A DNA stretch of 46,897 bases from an uncultured Thermomicrobiales bacterium (GCA_902806345.1 CADCWF010000008.1:1-46897), one strand, 5' to 3'. Shown: positions 7,969-16,946, numbered from the stretch's first letter. Notes: generated from the sequence alone by a model not told the origin. Numbers and translations are program-made.

Positions 7969-8862
7969 CTAGCGATCGATCGCCGGTGCCGGCACTGGGG
8001 CCGGCGCGCGCAGCGGCGCGGCGAAGAGGGCGTAATCGTTGTTCGGCACCCTGCGGAAGCCGAAGGCTTCGTAGAGGCGGCGGCTGCGCCCGTTTTCGTC
8101 CTGGGTGCTGAGGCCGACCCGCCGGGCGCCGAGCCCGGCCAGAGTCTGGACGGCCTGGGAGAGCGCCTCCCGGCCAAGTCCGTCCCCCTGGCGCTCCGGG
8201 TCGACCGCGATCCGATCCAGGTGCCCCCAGCCGGCGAAGGACGTGACGCCGACGTAGGCGACCGGCGCACCACCGTCGAAGCCGAGGAAGAGACGGACGC
8301 CGAGCAGCCGGGCGTAGGCCGAGAACTCGGCGGCCGAGTTCCACCAGAGCCACGGGAAGGCGGCGTGGTCGAGCCGCAGGAGGGCCTCGAGGTGGTCACG
8401 CCGCGCCGGGTCGGCTCGCTCGAAGCGGAGGCGAGACGGGCTCGGTGCCGGAACCTTCCTGATCTCGAACTCGTAGGTGACGATCTGCTCGATGGGCGCC
8501 AGCCCGGCACGGGCGTGAAAGCCCGCCGAACGCCGCTCGTCCATCTCGATCAGCAGCACGAGAGCATCGCCGGCGGCCCGGCACCGCTCAATCGCCTCGG
8601 CGACGAGGGCGGCGGCGTGGCGGCCGGCCGAGATCTCGGCGAGGTGGGCGATCTCCGGGCGGTGCCGCCACGGGGCGAGGACGACGTACTCGAGGGTAGC
8701 CGGCGACCAGACCGACCGCCCGGGGTAGGCAGCGACCTGCTCGATCACGGCGATCTCGCCGCTCGGCCGGTCCAGCCGCAGCCGGGGCACGTCTTCCGGC
8801 CTCAAAGGCAAGACGACCGGCGGCGCGGCGACGCCGCGCAGGTGGAGCCGTTCGCCGATCAT
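7969..8862 (-). CDS. GNAT-family N-acetyltransferase with a degenerate second GNAT half
   Basis: 297 aa. The C-terminal half (about 145-290) is a complete GNAT fold: AYVGVTSFAGWGHLDRIAVDPERQGDGLGREAL contains the acetyl-CoA loop (Q-x-x-G-x-G-type) and LYEAFGFRRVPN the final strand-helix motif. The N-terminal half (VVLAPWRHRPEIAHLAEI ... AGFHARAGLAPIEQIVTYEFEI) has the end motif of a GNAT domain but no clear acetyl-CoA loop, suggesting a tandem GNAT with one inactive copy. Its ATG overlaps the stop of the upstream ABC binding-protein gene (ATGA), implying translational coupling. Substrate unknown. Confidence 0.86.
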   Translation of the reverse strand: MIGERLHLRGVAAPPVVLPLRPEDVPRLRLDRPSGEIAVIEQVAAYPGRSVWSPATLEYVVLAPWRHRPEIAHLAEISAGRHAAALVAEAIERCRAAGDALVLLIEMDERRSAGFHARAGLAPIEQIVTYEFEIRKVPAPSPSRLRFERADPARRDHLEALLRLDHAAFPWLWWNSAAEFSAYARLLGVRLFLGFDGGAPVAYVGVTSFAGWGHLDRIAVDPERQGDGLGREALSQAVQTLAGLGARRVGLSTQDENGRSRRLYEAFGFRRVPNNDYALFAAPLRAPAPVPAPAIDR

Positions 8863-10517
8863 CGCTCGATCCAGACGCCGTCGAAATCGAGGATCCCGAG
8901 CTGGGTCACCACCAACCCCTTCACCTCCGGCCGGCTCAACGTGTACCGGATGTCGTGAAGCAGCGGCAGGACCACTCCGTCGTCGATTAGGAGGCGGTGC
9001 GCCCGGTCATAGAGGTCGGCCCGCGCTTCAGGTTCCAGCGTGGCGGCGGCCTCGGTGAGCAACGCGTCGAACGCGGGGTTCGCGTAGCCGGTGAAGTTGT
9101 CGGGGCTCTCCGAAGCGAAGAGTGACCACAGAAAACTCTCCGGGTCCGGGTAGTCCGCCACCCAGAGGAGCTCGTAGGCGGGCAGCTCGCGGCGGGCGAG
9201 CCGAAGGTAGAAGTCCGGCCATTCAAGCTCGACGACGTCGATCTCGATGCCAAGGGTTTCGCCGGCGGTATCGCGCAGAGTTTCGGCACCGAACGCGCCG
9301 AGCCCGTAGATTTGGATTGGCGGCATCTCGGTGCCCACCGGGTATCGCGACTCGGCCAGGACGGCCTTCGCGGCCTTCGGGTCGTAGGCAGGGAGGGCGG
9401 TCGGCCAGTCGCGATGTAGAAGCCCGGGGGGCAACAAACCGTCCGCCGGCAGCTTGTGGCCGGCGAAGCCGGCCTCGGCCAACTGGCCTCTGGGGAAGGC
9501 GAGGGTCAGGGCGCGGCGGACCGCCGGATCGTCCAGGGGCGGTTCGTCCGTGCGGAGGGCAATGTAGCTGGTTGAAAGCATCGGCACGACCGACAGGTCG
9601 TCGGCCGTGCCCGCCAGGGGGTCAAGGACTGCGTCGATCGAGGAGAGCGGGACGGCGGTGACGTCGATTTCGCCCGCCTGGTAGAGGTTGAACGCGTTGG
9701 CGGCGGTCGGACCGAGCCGCATCTCGATCCCCCGCAGCGTCGGCGGTCCGGCCGCGTAGTCGTCGAACGCGACGAGGTCGAGCCGCTCTTCCGGGACGAA
9801 GGCGTCGACGCGGAAGGGGCCGCTGCCGTTGGCCGTTTGCCACCAGTCGGGTCCAGAGGCGACTTGGATGGGGTCGACGACGGCCGCCGCCGGCGAGGCA
9901 AGCTTCATCAGGAAGGTGGCCCGCGGCGCGGCGAGGCGCAACTCGAGCGTCCGGTCGTCGACGACACGGGCGCCGCGGAGGGTGTCGCTCTCACCGGCGG
10001 TGATCGCGGTGGCGCCGTCAATGTCGGAGAGGTAGGTCGGCCCACCGATCCGCTCCACGTCGCCCCCGGCCGTGGCAGGCGAGAGGGAACGGGTGAGCGA
10101 GGCGACGACATCGGACGCGACGATGGGGCGGCCATCGTGGTAGGCCACCCCTTCGCGCAGGACGAACCGGTAGACGAGGCCGTCGGCCGAGATCTCGATT
10201 CGCTCCGCGAGCTCCGGCACCGGCGCCAGGGAGTCGTCGAGCCGGGTCAGGCCGCGGAAGAGCAGGCGGGAGAAGAAGGACGCGGTCACGTCCCGCGCCA
10301 GCGCCGGGTCGATGGTCGCGATCGGCTCGACCGGCCCGGTAATCCGCAGAACCTGCTCACCGGACGGGGTGGCACGGGATACCTCGGGCGTGGCCTCGAT
10401 CACGACCCGGCCGGCCACTGGGGTGGCAACAGCCGCGGCGACGCCGGCCAGCGACGAAGTGAGGACGAGCAGGGCAAGGACGAGCGCCACGGGCAGGTGG
10501 CAAGGCGGGGGCACCAT
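8859..10517 (-). CDS. ABC transporter substrate-binding protein, oligopeptide family (SBP_bac_5)
   Basis: 552 aa. Starts at ATG 10517 (VPPPCHLPVALVLALLV...), a secretory signal with a hydrophobic core and Ala-rich cleavage region; a Cys at residue 6 is too early for a lipobox. Family 5 landmarks follow: TIDPALARDVTASFFSRLLFRGLTR, RFVLREGVAYHDGRPIVASDVV, NGSGPFRVDAFVPEERL, IALRTDEPPLDDPAVRRALTLAF and WVADYPDPESFLWSLF. It binds peptides or similar solutes outside the cell and delivers them to a DppBC-type permease. No permease or ATPase adjoins it; the permease pair at 17300-19316 is the only candidate in the window. Coupled to the GNAT gene by a 4-bp overlap. Confidence 0.92.
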   Translation of the reverse strand: MVPPPCHLPVALVLALLVLTSSLAGVAAAVATPVAGRVVIEATPEVSRATPSGEQVLRITGPVEPIATIDPALARDVTASFFSRLLFRGLTRLDDSLAPVPELAERIEISADGLVYRFVLREGVAYHDGRPIVASDVVASLTRSLSPATAGGDVERIGGPTYLSDIDGATAITAGESDTLRGARVVDDRTLELRLAAPRATFLMKLASPAAAVVDPIQVASGPDWWQTANGSGPFRVDAFVPEERLDLVAFDDYAAGPPTLRGIEMRLGPTAANAFNLYQAGEIDVTAVPLSSIDAVLDPLAGTADDLSVVPMLSTSYIALRTDEPPLDDPAVRRALTLAFPRGQLAEAGFAGHKLPADGLLPPGLLHRDWPTALPAYDPKAAKAVLAESRYPVGTEMPPIQIYGLGAFGAETLRDTAGETLGIEIDVVELEWPDFYLRLARRELPAYELLWVADYPDPESFLWSLFASESPDNFTGYANPAFDALLTEAAATLEPEARADLYDRAHRLLIDDGVVLPLLHDIRYTLSRPEVKGLVVTQLGILDFDGVWIER

Positions 10518-10703
10518 GCGGCCGATGATAGGGCGCGGAACCGGCGGTGGCAAACCCGGCAGGCACCGAGAGGTCCGGGTTGGTGGCGGACGTGGTTGAC
10601 GAAACGGCGCCGGGCGGCGACCGTGCGGCCGATGACGGGTCGGCCCCGGTTGCAGGAGGGCGGACCGTGATCGCGCTGCCCGGACGACGATCAGGAGGCG
10701 ACC

Positions 10704-11372
10704 GTGGCCGAACCGCTCCCGCTCTTCCCGCTCGGGACCGTCCTGTTCCCGGGCATGCTGCTGCCGCTCCACGTCTTCGAGGAGCGCTACCGGGCATTGA
10801 TGCGCGACCGCCAGGAGAGCGACCCCATCTTCGGTGTGGTGTTGACGCGACAGGGGCGGGAGGTCGCCGACACGCCGGAGATCTACCGGGTCGGCACCGC
10901 CGCGACTCTCGTCGCGGCCGGGCGCTATCCGGACGGCCGGTACGACCTCGTCGTCCGCGGCGGCGGCCGGTTCCGGGTGCTTGCCGAGGACTGGGGCGCC
11001 AGCTACCTCGTCGCGGAGGTCGAGTGGCTTGGGGAGCCGGCCGGGGCATCGCCGGAGTCGGACGAACTGGCCGGGTTGTTGTCGGAGGTCACACGCCTCT
11101 TCGAGCGGTTCCTGGACGCGTTCGAACTCGCCACGTCGACGGACCTTCCGCGGGAGGATCTGCCGACGGGGCCGAACGACCTCGCCTATGCCCTGTGTGC
11201 CCGCCTCCCTCTCGACACCTGGGAGCGGCAGCGTTTGCTGGAGGCGACCTCCGACCGGGATCGCCTCGTCGATTTGGCGACGATCCTGCGACGGGAGCGA
11301 GACCTCCTGGTGACGACGGGTGTCGGCGGGGCAACCGTCGCCCATCCAGGTGCGCACTTCACCGCGAACTAG
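10704..11372 (+). CDS. Stand-alone Lon N-terminal (LON substrate-binding) domain protein
   Basis: 222 aa from a GTG with AGGAGG 5 nt upstream. The opening LPLFPLGTVLFPGMLLPLHVFEERYRALMRD is the hallmark of the Lon N-domain (PUA-like fold); VVLTRQGREVADTPEIYRVGTAATL and GRYDLVVRGGGRFRVL complete it, and a helical bundle follows (DLAYALCARLPLDTWERQRLLEATSDRDRLVDLATILRRE). There is no AAA+ or protease domain, so it is one of the short Lon-N proteins whose cellular role is not established. It stands alone on the plus strand, divergent from the ABC binding-protein gene. Confidence 0.9.
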   Translation: MAEPLPLFPLGTVLFPGMLLPLHVFEERYRALMRDRQESDPIFGVVLTRQGREVADTPEIYRVGTAATLVAAGRYPDGRYDLVVRGGGRFRVLAEDWGASYLVAEVEWLGEPAGASPESDELAGLLSEVTRLFERFLDAFELATSTDLPREDLPTGPNDLAYALCARLPLDTWERQRLLEATSDRDRLVDLATILRRERDLLVTTGVGGATVAHPGAHFTAN

Positions 11373-11527
11373 CCGAACGTCCGGCCCCGCTGCACCCGCG
11401 CGCGCCGGCGGCGCGACAGCCGAGGTGGGCGATGCCGCGCCGGGCGGTGCCGGCGGATGGCCCAAGCCGGCCCCAGGCCCGGCTGCTTCCTCCCCGAGGG
11501 AGCGTCCCGGTTATGAACGAGGAGGCG
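11373..11527. other. Convergent intergenic region, hairpin-rich
   Basis: Between two converging genes. It contains a CTCCC-rich hairpin near 11488-11507 that may end transcription from either side. No gene is visible. Confidence 0.4.
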
Positions 11528-12052
11528 TCAGCGATCGGCGTCCTCACCTCCGCCAGGGACCGTTGGTACGTCGGACTTCTGCGGTATCACTCGTCCGGCG
11601 GGCCTTCCGGTGAGCCCCGGATCGGCGGGTCCGGTCCAATCCTCGGCCTCGGTGGATATCTCCTCGCCGAGGTACGAAGCGACCAGTTCAAGCACCGCGG
11701 CGGCGTCGAACCGCGTCGTGTCGACGTGGAGGGTTGCTGCCGCTTCGGCCTGGCGGAGACGCCGGCGCTGCGCGGCATAGAGCCAGTCGGGCCATTCGGA
11801 CGCGTCCCGTCGCTCTCGGATGGTGTCCAGATCGACCTCAAGCGCCACGACGATGTCCGGGTCGGTGTGGCGCCAGAGGGTCGGAATCTCCGAGTGCTCC
11901 TGGCCGCACGCCGCCGCCGCGAACCCGAGGCGGCGCAACCCTGCGACGAGCGTGCTCTTGCCCGAAGCGCAGGGCCCGATTACCACGACCCGTGGCCCGT
12001 TCGGCAGCGTCGGCGGTTCCGGTGCCTCCCTCCGGCGGTGCCTTGGGTTCAC
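11528..12052 (-). CDS. P-loop nucleotide-kinase-like protein
   Basis: 174 aa from a GTG at 12052 that overlaps the stop of the upstream phosphatase gene (GTGA), so translation is probably coupled. A short basic N-terminus precedes PRVVVIGPCASGKSTLVAGLRRLGF, a textbook Walker A loop (GPCASGKST) of the AAA_18/kinase type. The segments HSEIPTLWRHTDPDIVVALEVDLDTIRERR and SEWPDWLYAAQRRRLRQA give the nucleotide-kinase lid-like Arg cluster, and LHVDTTRFDAAAVLELV a final strand-helix. The substrate is unknown. Pairing with a SpoIIE-type phosphatase suggests a small signalling or regulatory unit. Confidence 0.82.
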   Translation of the reverse strand: MNPRHRRREAPEPPTLPNGPRVVVIGPCASGKSTLVAGLRRLGFAAAACGQEHSEIPTLWRHTDPDIVVALEVDLDTIRERRDASEWPDWLYAAQRRRLRQAEAAATLHVDTTRFDAAAVLELVASYLGEEISTEAEDWTGPADPGLTGRPAGRVIPQKSDVPTVPGGGEDADR

Positions 12053-12762
12053 GAGACGGGGACCCGCAGCGAGAGCCGGCGGACCAGGTTGCTCCCTCCA
12101 TCGTGGCGGTCGATCCGGACCACCACGGCTGTCATGTCGTCGTAAGGCTTCTCGGCGTCGTGGGCGAGCGCCGCGGCCAAGAGGTTGTCGGCGGTCTCCT
12201 GCGCCGACGACTCAGGCGGCACCGCTGCCGCCCAGGGGAGGAGGTCGAAGTTGTGCCCGGCGCACCGACGGCCGGACTCGGCGATACCGTCCGAGACGAC
12301 GACGACACGGAGCCCCGCGTCCAGGGGCCGTCGAATGACGAACGGACGGGCGAGGGCGTAACGTCCGGCCGGGTTGCCGCCGATCCCCACGAGATCGTGC
12401 TCGTCGCCGTGCGAGAGCAGCAGCGGTTGCTCCGCAAAGCGCGAAACGATCAACTCCTGCGTCCGGAGGTCGACCGAGACGATCTCGAGGGTCGCCGAGA
12501 CCTGACCGTGCCGGGAGGCAAAAAGGGCGTCCTGGACGCCTCTCGCGACCGCGCCGTCGCGGACCCCGTCCTTGAGCATGGCGACGGCCCGGGCACAGAC
12601 GGTTTGACTGAGGCTCTTGGCTGCCCGACCGCTGCCCTGGCCGTCCGAGAGGACGACCGAGAAGCCTCCCGTCGGCCGCTCGACCACCTCAGCGGTGTCG
12701 CCGCTCTCCCGGCTGGCGTACTTGTTCGTCTTGGCGACGCCGATGTCGATCAGGAGGCCCAT
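12049..12762 (-). CDS. SpoIIE/PP2C-type serine phosphatase
   Basis: 237 aa. The catalytic domain fills the protein: ESGDTAEVVERPTGGFSVVLSDGQGSGRAAKSLS has the metal-binding Asp of the SDGxGSG motif typical of SpoIIE-like phosphatases, LEIVSVDLRTQELIVSRFAEQPLLLS follows, GLRVVVVSDGIAESG is the second metal motif and YDDMTAVVVRI the last. There is no sensor or membrane domain, so input must come from elsewhere. It starts inside the tail of the panC relic (13-bp overlap) and is coupled to the kinase-like gene. Likely role: dephosphorylation of an anti-anti-sigma factor or similar serine-phosphorylated partner, by family analogy. Confidence 0.88.
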   Translation of the reverse strand: MGLLIDIGVAKTNKYASRESGDTAEVVERPTGGFSVVLSDGQGSGRAAKSLSQTVCARAVAMLKDGVRDGAVARGVQDALFASRHGQVSATLEIVSVDLRTQELIVSRFAEQPLLLSHGDEHDLVGIGGNPAGRYALARPFVIRRPLDAGLRVVVVSDGIAESGRRCAGHNFDLLPWAAAVPPESSAQETADNLLAAALAHDAEKPYDDMTAVVVRIDRHDGGSNLVRRLSLRVPVS

Positions 12763-13140
12763 CCGGCCACCCCCGACACCAGCTCAAAGTTGTCGATCAG
12801 GCGCATCCCGTCGACCTCAGCGGCGACGGGCGAGCGGGCGACCGCGATCAGCTCGGTGGGATCCATCTTCTCTACGGCAGGAGAAAAGAAACTGGTTGCG
12901 CCGTGGATGCTGGTACCAGTCGTGTGGAGTTCGAGCGACTTGGGATAGCGGGCAAAGGCGTCCGGATCGGCGAACTGGGCCGGGTTGACGAAGACGGTGA
13001 CGACCGTCGCCGAATTCTCCGAGGCCGAGCCGGAGGTCAAGGAGGCGTGCCCCTCGTGAATCGCGCCCATCGACGGGACCAGTCCCAGCACCTGGCCGTC
13101 CAGCGCCTCCCGCTGCGCGGCAACCGCTGTGATGGCAGGC
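12750..13140 (-). pseudogene. panC: panC relic (pantothenate synthetase) with internal deletion
   Basis: The frame still shows the PanC N-terminal signature LGLVPSMGAIHEGHASL (with the HxGH nucleotide motif), VVTVFVNPAQFADPDAFARYPKSLE and FFSPAVEKMDP, then jumps straight to the family C-terminus (AAEVDGMRLIDNFELV). Roughly 150 residues that normally lie between, including the KMSKS-like region and pantoate site, are missing. It is fused without a stop to the panB relic upstream. PanC joins pantoate and beta-alanine; this copy cannot be active. Its last codons overlap the phosphatase gene. Confidence 0.85.
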
Positions 13141-14018
13141 GGCGCTCCCTGGCCCATTCGCTTGGCGTCCCGACAACTGCCCGGACCCCCTTGGGATCGT
13201 CTGGGTAGATATGCTCCGGCGCCGGGAGCGCGCTGCCGCACCCCCTCGGCGTAGGCGTAGGCTCCACGCATGACGCCAGCGAGATCGACGGAGCGCTTGA
13301 CGAATCGGGGAGGGAATCGCTCCTCGATCCGTACCAAGTCGTCGGTGAGGAGCTCCTGGCCGTCGCGGTTGGCACCGGCGCCGATCCCGATCGTCGGCAC
13401 GGGCACCCGCTCGCTGACGGGCACCGCAGGCTCGGCCGTGATCGCTTCCAAGATGAGGGCGTCGGCTTCGGCTTCCGCCACCGCCTCGGCATCCTCCGAG
13501 ACGTGACGGGCTCCCCCAGCGGCGGCGCCCTCGACCCTCAACCCGCCGAAGGCGCCGGCGCTCTGGGGCGTCACGCTGCCGTGGACGCAAACGGGGATGG
13601 CGGCATTAATTGACGCGAGTATGCGGCGGACGACGGTCTGCCTCCCCTGGAGCTTGACGGGTTCGGCCCCTCCATCCTGGATCAGTCGCCCAGCGCCTTC
13701 GCTCGTCCCGCCGTCGTCGACGTGGTTGGTGAGGAAGGGCATGTCGGCGATCACGTGGATCTTCGGGGCGCGACGGACGACGGCCCGGGTGTGACGGCGG
13801 GTGGCGTCGAGGGCGACCGGTACCATCGAGTTGTGACCGAGGACGACCATCCCGAGGGAGTCACCGACGAGGATGACGTCGACCGCGGCTTCTACGGCGA
13901 GATGGACCATCGGGAACTCGTAGAGTGCGCCGATGCCCAGAGGGGCGGCGCCCATGCACGTCCCCACCGCCGAGGCGGTCAGCTTCCGCGTTGGCCGCTG
14001 GCCCACCGCCACGGTCAT
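13141..14018 (-). pseudogene. panB: panB relic (ketopantoate hydroxymethyltransferase) with frameshift
   Basis: From ATG 14018 the frame keeps VDVILVGDSLGMVVLGHNSMVPV, IHVIADMPFLTN, PVCVHGSVTPQSAGAFGG, VPTIGIGAG and ERFPPRFVKR, so homology is certain. Decay is clear: the K-x-E-G metal-site motif reads VKLQGR (Glu to Gln), the GHLGLTPQ loop is altered, the N-terminal TAYDY region is scrambled by an insertion, and the family end (LPAPEHIYPDDP, normally FPAPEHSY) is present only in another frame near 13190-13232, proving a frameshift. PanB makes ketopantoate for coenzyme A synthesis. It lies between the panE and panC relics in normal operon order. Confidence 0.88.
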
Positions 14019-14064
14019 CGACCGTTTCCTTCTCCGCCCGGAGCGGACGGTTCCCGTGCTCGGA

Positions 14065-14952
14065 TCACGCCACCAGTGTCGCGCAAAGCGAGACCTCCAT
14101 GCCGCCCGCCCGCACCCGATCGGCCACGGCACCGTCGAAAGCGTCGACCTCGGTCCGTTCGCGGCGGTTGAGGTCGCGGAGCAACGCCGGCCGATTGCGG
14201 CCGACGGCGCGGGCGACCGCGATTACCGCATCGGCCGCGTCTGGCATGGAAACGCCGTGAACGGCGGCAACGGCGGCGCCTCTTCCGCCACCGCCCTCGC
14301 CACTAGATCCAGATTCGGAACGTCCGTGACGCCGCCGTTCTCGACCCCGGCGAGGGCGATCAGCCCGTTGATGGCGGTGTTGGTCGCGAGCTTTCGCCAG
14401 AGCCAGGGCTCGATGTCGTCGACGACCGAGGCGGGGAGACCCGCTAGCGTCAGGGATATCGCAAGGACATCGAGTCATGCATCGGGCGCGCCGAGCGGCA
14501 ACCCGAGCAGGGTTTCCCTACGTCCCCCTTGGACGACCGTGACGGCATCCGGGCGGAAGGCGCCGTCGGTCATGGTCCCCGCGGCCACTGGGCCGGGGGG
14601 TGGTCGGGCAGGCCGAGGTGGGACGCTCCCGGTTGCCGAGCCCGATCTGGTGGGTGATGATGATCGCCGCCGCTGGCAGGTGCGGCGCGAGCGGCGGCGG
14701 CGCCACGGCGGTGGCCCGCGCCATGACCAGCACGATCACGGCACGAGCTCCACTGACCCGGTCCAGATCGGTCGCTATCCGTAGCGGGACGAGGCTCGCC
14801 GTCCCAGGGGAGACCTGCAACCGCAGCCCCCGAACTGCGATCGCGTCCGGGTGCGGAGAGGGGTGCCCGCCCAGGAGCATGTCGGATCGGGCGGCGAGCC
14901 GCACCACCACGAGCGAACCCCGCTCCCCGACGCCGAGGAGGACCGTCGTCAT
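14065..14952 (-). pseudogene. panE-like relic (ketopantoate reductase) with frameshifts
   Basis: PanE/ApbA homology is spread over more than one frame. Near 14952 the frame reads TTVLLGVGERGSLVVVRLAA (a damaged GxGxxG Rossmann loop), then AIAVRGLRLQV and LAPHLPAAAIIITHQIGLGN (normally LQNGLGN). About 14290-14430 another frame reads IEPWLWRKLATNTAINGLIA (normally WRKL..NxAINALTAL). The end, from about 14065 to 14260, reads GRNRPALLRDLNRRERTEVD and the closing DAFDGAV, the PanE NRxSMLxDxxxxRxTEID signature, in the first-mentioned end frame. Rossmann loop damage plus frame changes rule out function. It stands upstream of panB and panC relics on the same strand. Confidence 0.8.
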
Positions 14953-15046
14953 CGGTCGCAACCCCCGGCAGCGCCGTCGCGAACGCGAACGCCGGGGCAC
15001 GATGCCCCGGGAATCACTCAAGGGCGATGCCACGGGGTGAAGCGGC

Positions 15047-16606
15047 TCAGACCGATGGCCGGGGCGAGGTGCCCGCCGGATGGGCGTTGAGTCCCGTCTC
15101 GGCCATGATCAGGTCGTCGGCGATCTTGGCCGAGGAGAGGACGCCGGGCAGGCCAGCACCGGGGTGGGTGCCAGCGCCGACGAGATAGAGGTTCGGCAGC
15201 TCCTCCGAGCGGTTGTGCGGCCGGAACCAGGCCGACTGGGTCAGGATCGGCTCGACGGAGAAGGCGGAGCCGAGGTACGAGTTGAGGTCGTCCCGGAAGT
15301 GGCGGGGGTCAATTGTCCGCTCCGTCACGACGTGGCGCGACAACTCCGGCAGGTAGTTGGCCTCGAGGAAGCCCATGATCGCGTCGCGGTAGGGTTTGGC
15401 GGCGCGCGACCAGTCGACGCCCGAGCCGAGGTGGGGGACCGGCGCCAGCACGTAGAACGCGTCGCAGCCGGCCGGGGCCAGCGAGGGATCGGTCAGCGTC
15501 GGCAGGTGGAGGTAGAGTGAGAAATCGTCCGCCAGGCGGCCCTTGTTGAAGATGTCGTCGAGCAACGGGCCGTAGCGCGGGCCGAGGATGATGTCGTGGT
15601 GGGCGAGCGGAGGGCCGTCCTCGCCACGATACTGGCGGTCCGTTCCGAAGTAGATCACCACCAGTGACATCGAGTATCGCATCCGGGCCAGGCGGTCGTC
15701 TGTGTACTTGCGCCGCCTGGTCGCCGGCAGCAATCGCTGGTAGGCAGCGGCGACCTCGCCGTTGCAGACGACGATGTCGGCTGGCAGGGTCCGGCCGTCG
15801 GCGAGGCGGACCCCCGACGCCCTCCCGCCGGCCGTCTCGATCTCGACAGCCTCGGTCGAGAGCAGCAGCTCGCCCCCGAGGTCGGCGAAGAGGCGGGCGA
15901 GGGCGGCGACGACGGAGCCGGTGCCGCCCATCGCGTACCAGACGCCCCATTGCCGCTCCAGGTAGTGGATCAGGGCGTAGATGCTCGTCGTCTGGAAGGG
16001 GTTGCCGCCGACGAGGAGGGGGTGGAAGGTCAACACCTGACGCAGGCGCGGTTCCCGCACGTAGCGGGCGACGAGGTCGTGGACGCTGAGGTGGCTGTCG
16101 AGCCGGACGAGGTCGGGCACGATTTGGAGCATGTCGGCGAATTTCAGGAACGGCTTGTCGGCCAGCTCGTTGAAGCCCTTGGCGAAGATCCGCTCCGAGA
16201 CCCGGACGAACTCCAGGTACCCCTCGACGTCGGCCGGGTCGTCGCTGAACGCCTTGATCTGACCCACCATCCGGGCAAGGTCGGCGGAGTAGTCGAAGGC
16301 TGGACCCTCGGGGAAGAAGATCCGGTAGAAGGGGTCGATCGGGACCATCCGCACGAAGTCAGTCGACTCCCGGCCGGCGAGGGTGAACAACTCCTCGATC
16401 AGCCAGGGGGCGGTGATGACCGTCGGGCCGCCGTCGAAGACGAAGCCGTCCTGCCGGTAGACGTAGGCACGCCCGCCCGGCTGGTCGCGCTTGTCGATGA
16501 GGGTGACGTGGTGACCGCGGGCGGCGAGGCGGACGGCGGCGGCGAGGCCGCCGAACCCGGCACCGACGACGACGATCCGCTGGGCGCCCTTAAGGCGAGG
16601 TGGCAT
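15047..16606 (-). CDS. crtI: Phytoene desaturase family (CrtI-type) FAD enzyme
   Basis: 519 aa from ATG 16606 (AGGAG upstream). The N-terminus IVVVGAGFGGLAAAVRLAARG, then DKRDQPGGRAYVYRQDGFVFDGGPTVIT, is the dinucleotide-binding and CrtI signature. The C-terminus (SAFSVEPILTQSAWFRPHNRSEE, then LYLVGAGTHPGAGLPGVLSSAKI) is the bacterial-type phytoene dehydrogenase motif. The enzyme removes hydrogens from phytoene or a related carotenoid (some relatives act as isomerases or C30 desaturases) at the membrane. No crtB or other carotenoid gene is nearby; downstream lies the pan relic. Confidence 0.93.
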   Translation of the reverse strand: MPPRLKGAQRIVVVGAGFGGLAAAVRLAARGHHVTLIDKRDQPGGRAYVYRQDGFVFDGGPTVITAPWLIEELFTLAGRESTDFVRMVPIDPFYRIFFPEGPAFDYSADLARMVGQIKAFSDDPADVEGYLEFVRVSERIFAKGFNELADKPFLKFADMLQIVPDLVRLDSHLSVHDLVARYVREPRLRQVLTFHPLLVGGNPFQTTSIYALIHYLERQWGVWYAMGGTGSVVAALARLFADLGGELLLSTEAVEIETAGGRASGVRLADGRTLPADIVVCNGEVAAAYQRLLPATRRRKYTDDRLARMRYSMSLVVIYFGTDRQYRGEDGPPLAHHDIILGPRYGPLLDDIFNKGRLADDFSLYLHLPTLTDPSLAPAGCDAFYVLAPVPHLGSGVDWSRAAKPYRDAIMGFLEANYLPELSRHVVTERTIDPRHFRDDLNSYLGSAFSVEPILTQSAWFRPHNRSEELPNLYLVGAGTHPGAGLPGVLSSAKIADDLIMAETGLNAHPAGTSPRPSV

Positions 16607-16946
16607 GGAACTCCTGCTGGTGGCGGCTGTGGAGGACCGACGTGCGGCGCCCAACCGCCTCTAATGGTCGGGCGTCCGCTCTCGTCATCCCGCCGGACGG
16701 CAGGATAGCCCCTGGCGTTTCCCGGGCCGGGGCCATGGCAACAGAACGGGCAAGGGTGCCGATCGATTGCTGGACCGCTACACCATCGTCAACCTGAGCC
16801 CTGAGGCGAAGAATCTCTCTCCAACTCTAACAACAGCCGTCCGGAACGACGCCGCAGTGGCGAGAGATCCTTCGCTTTGCTCAGGATCACGGGGCTTGAA
16901 CGGGGATCATTCGGTCAGGATTAACTCGAGGTCGAGGGCGTCCGTG
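16607..16946. other. Gene-free stretch between crtI and a small hypothetical gene
   Basis: About 340 nt without a convincing gene. It likely holds the crtI promoter and contains the imperfect inverted repeat at 16799-16886. Confidence 0.5.
16799..16886. repeat. Imperfect inverted repeat, dispersed-repeat type
   Basis: CCTGAGGCGAAGAATCTCTC (16799-16818) is mirrored by GAGAGATCCTTCGC...CTCAGG at 16862-16885; the right arm carries a 4-nt insertion. The right arm read on the minus strand (CCTGAGCAAAGCGAAGGATC) resembles the sequence at 40515-40540. It looks like a member of a non-coding dispersed repeat family, capable of forming a long stem. Confidence 0.55.

Noticed and set aside
11480-11515. 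Minus-strand GGAAGCAGCC resembling the signal recognition particle RNA
   Set aside because: The apical loop lacks the GGAA tetraloop and the opposite GTCAGG strand is absent, so the match is probably chance.
12750-14132. A single 460-codon gene encoding a PanB-PanC fusion enzyme
   Set aside because: Key PanB residues are changed, its C-terminal motif is in another frame and most of PanC is deleted; absence of stops is weak evidence in GC-rich DNA.
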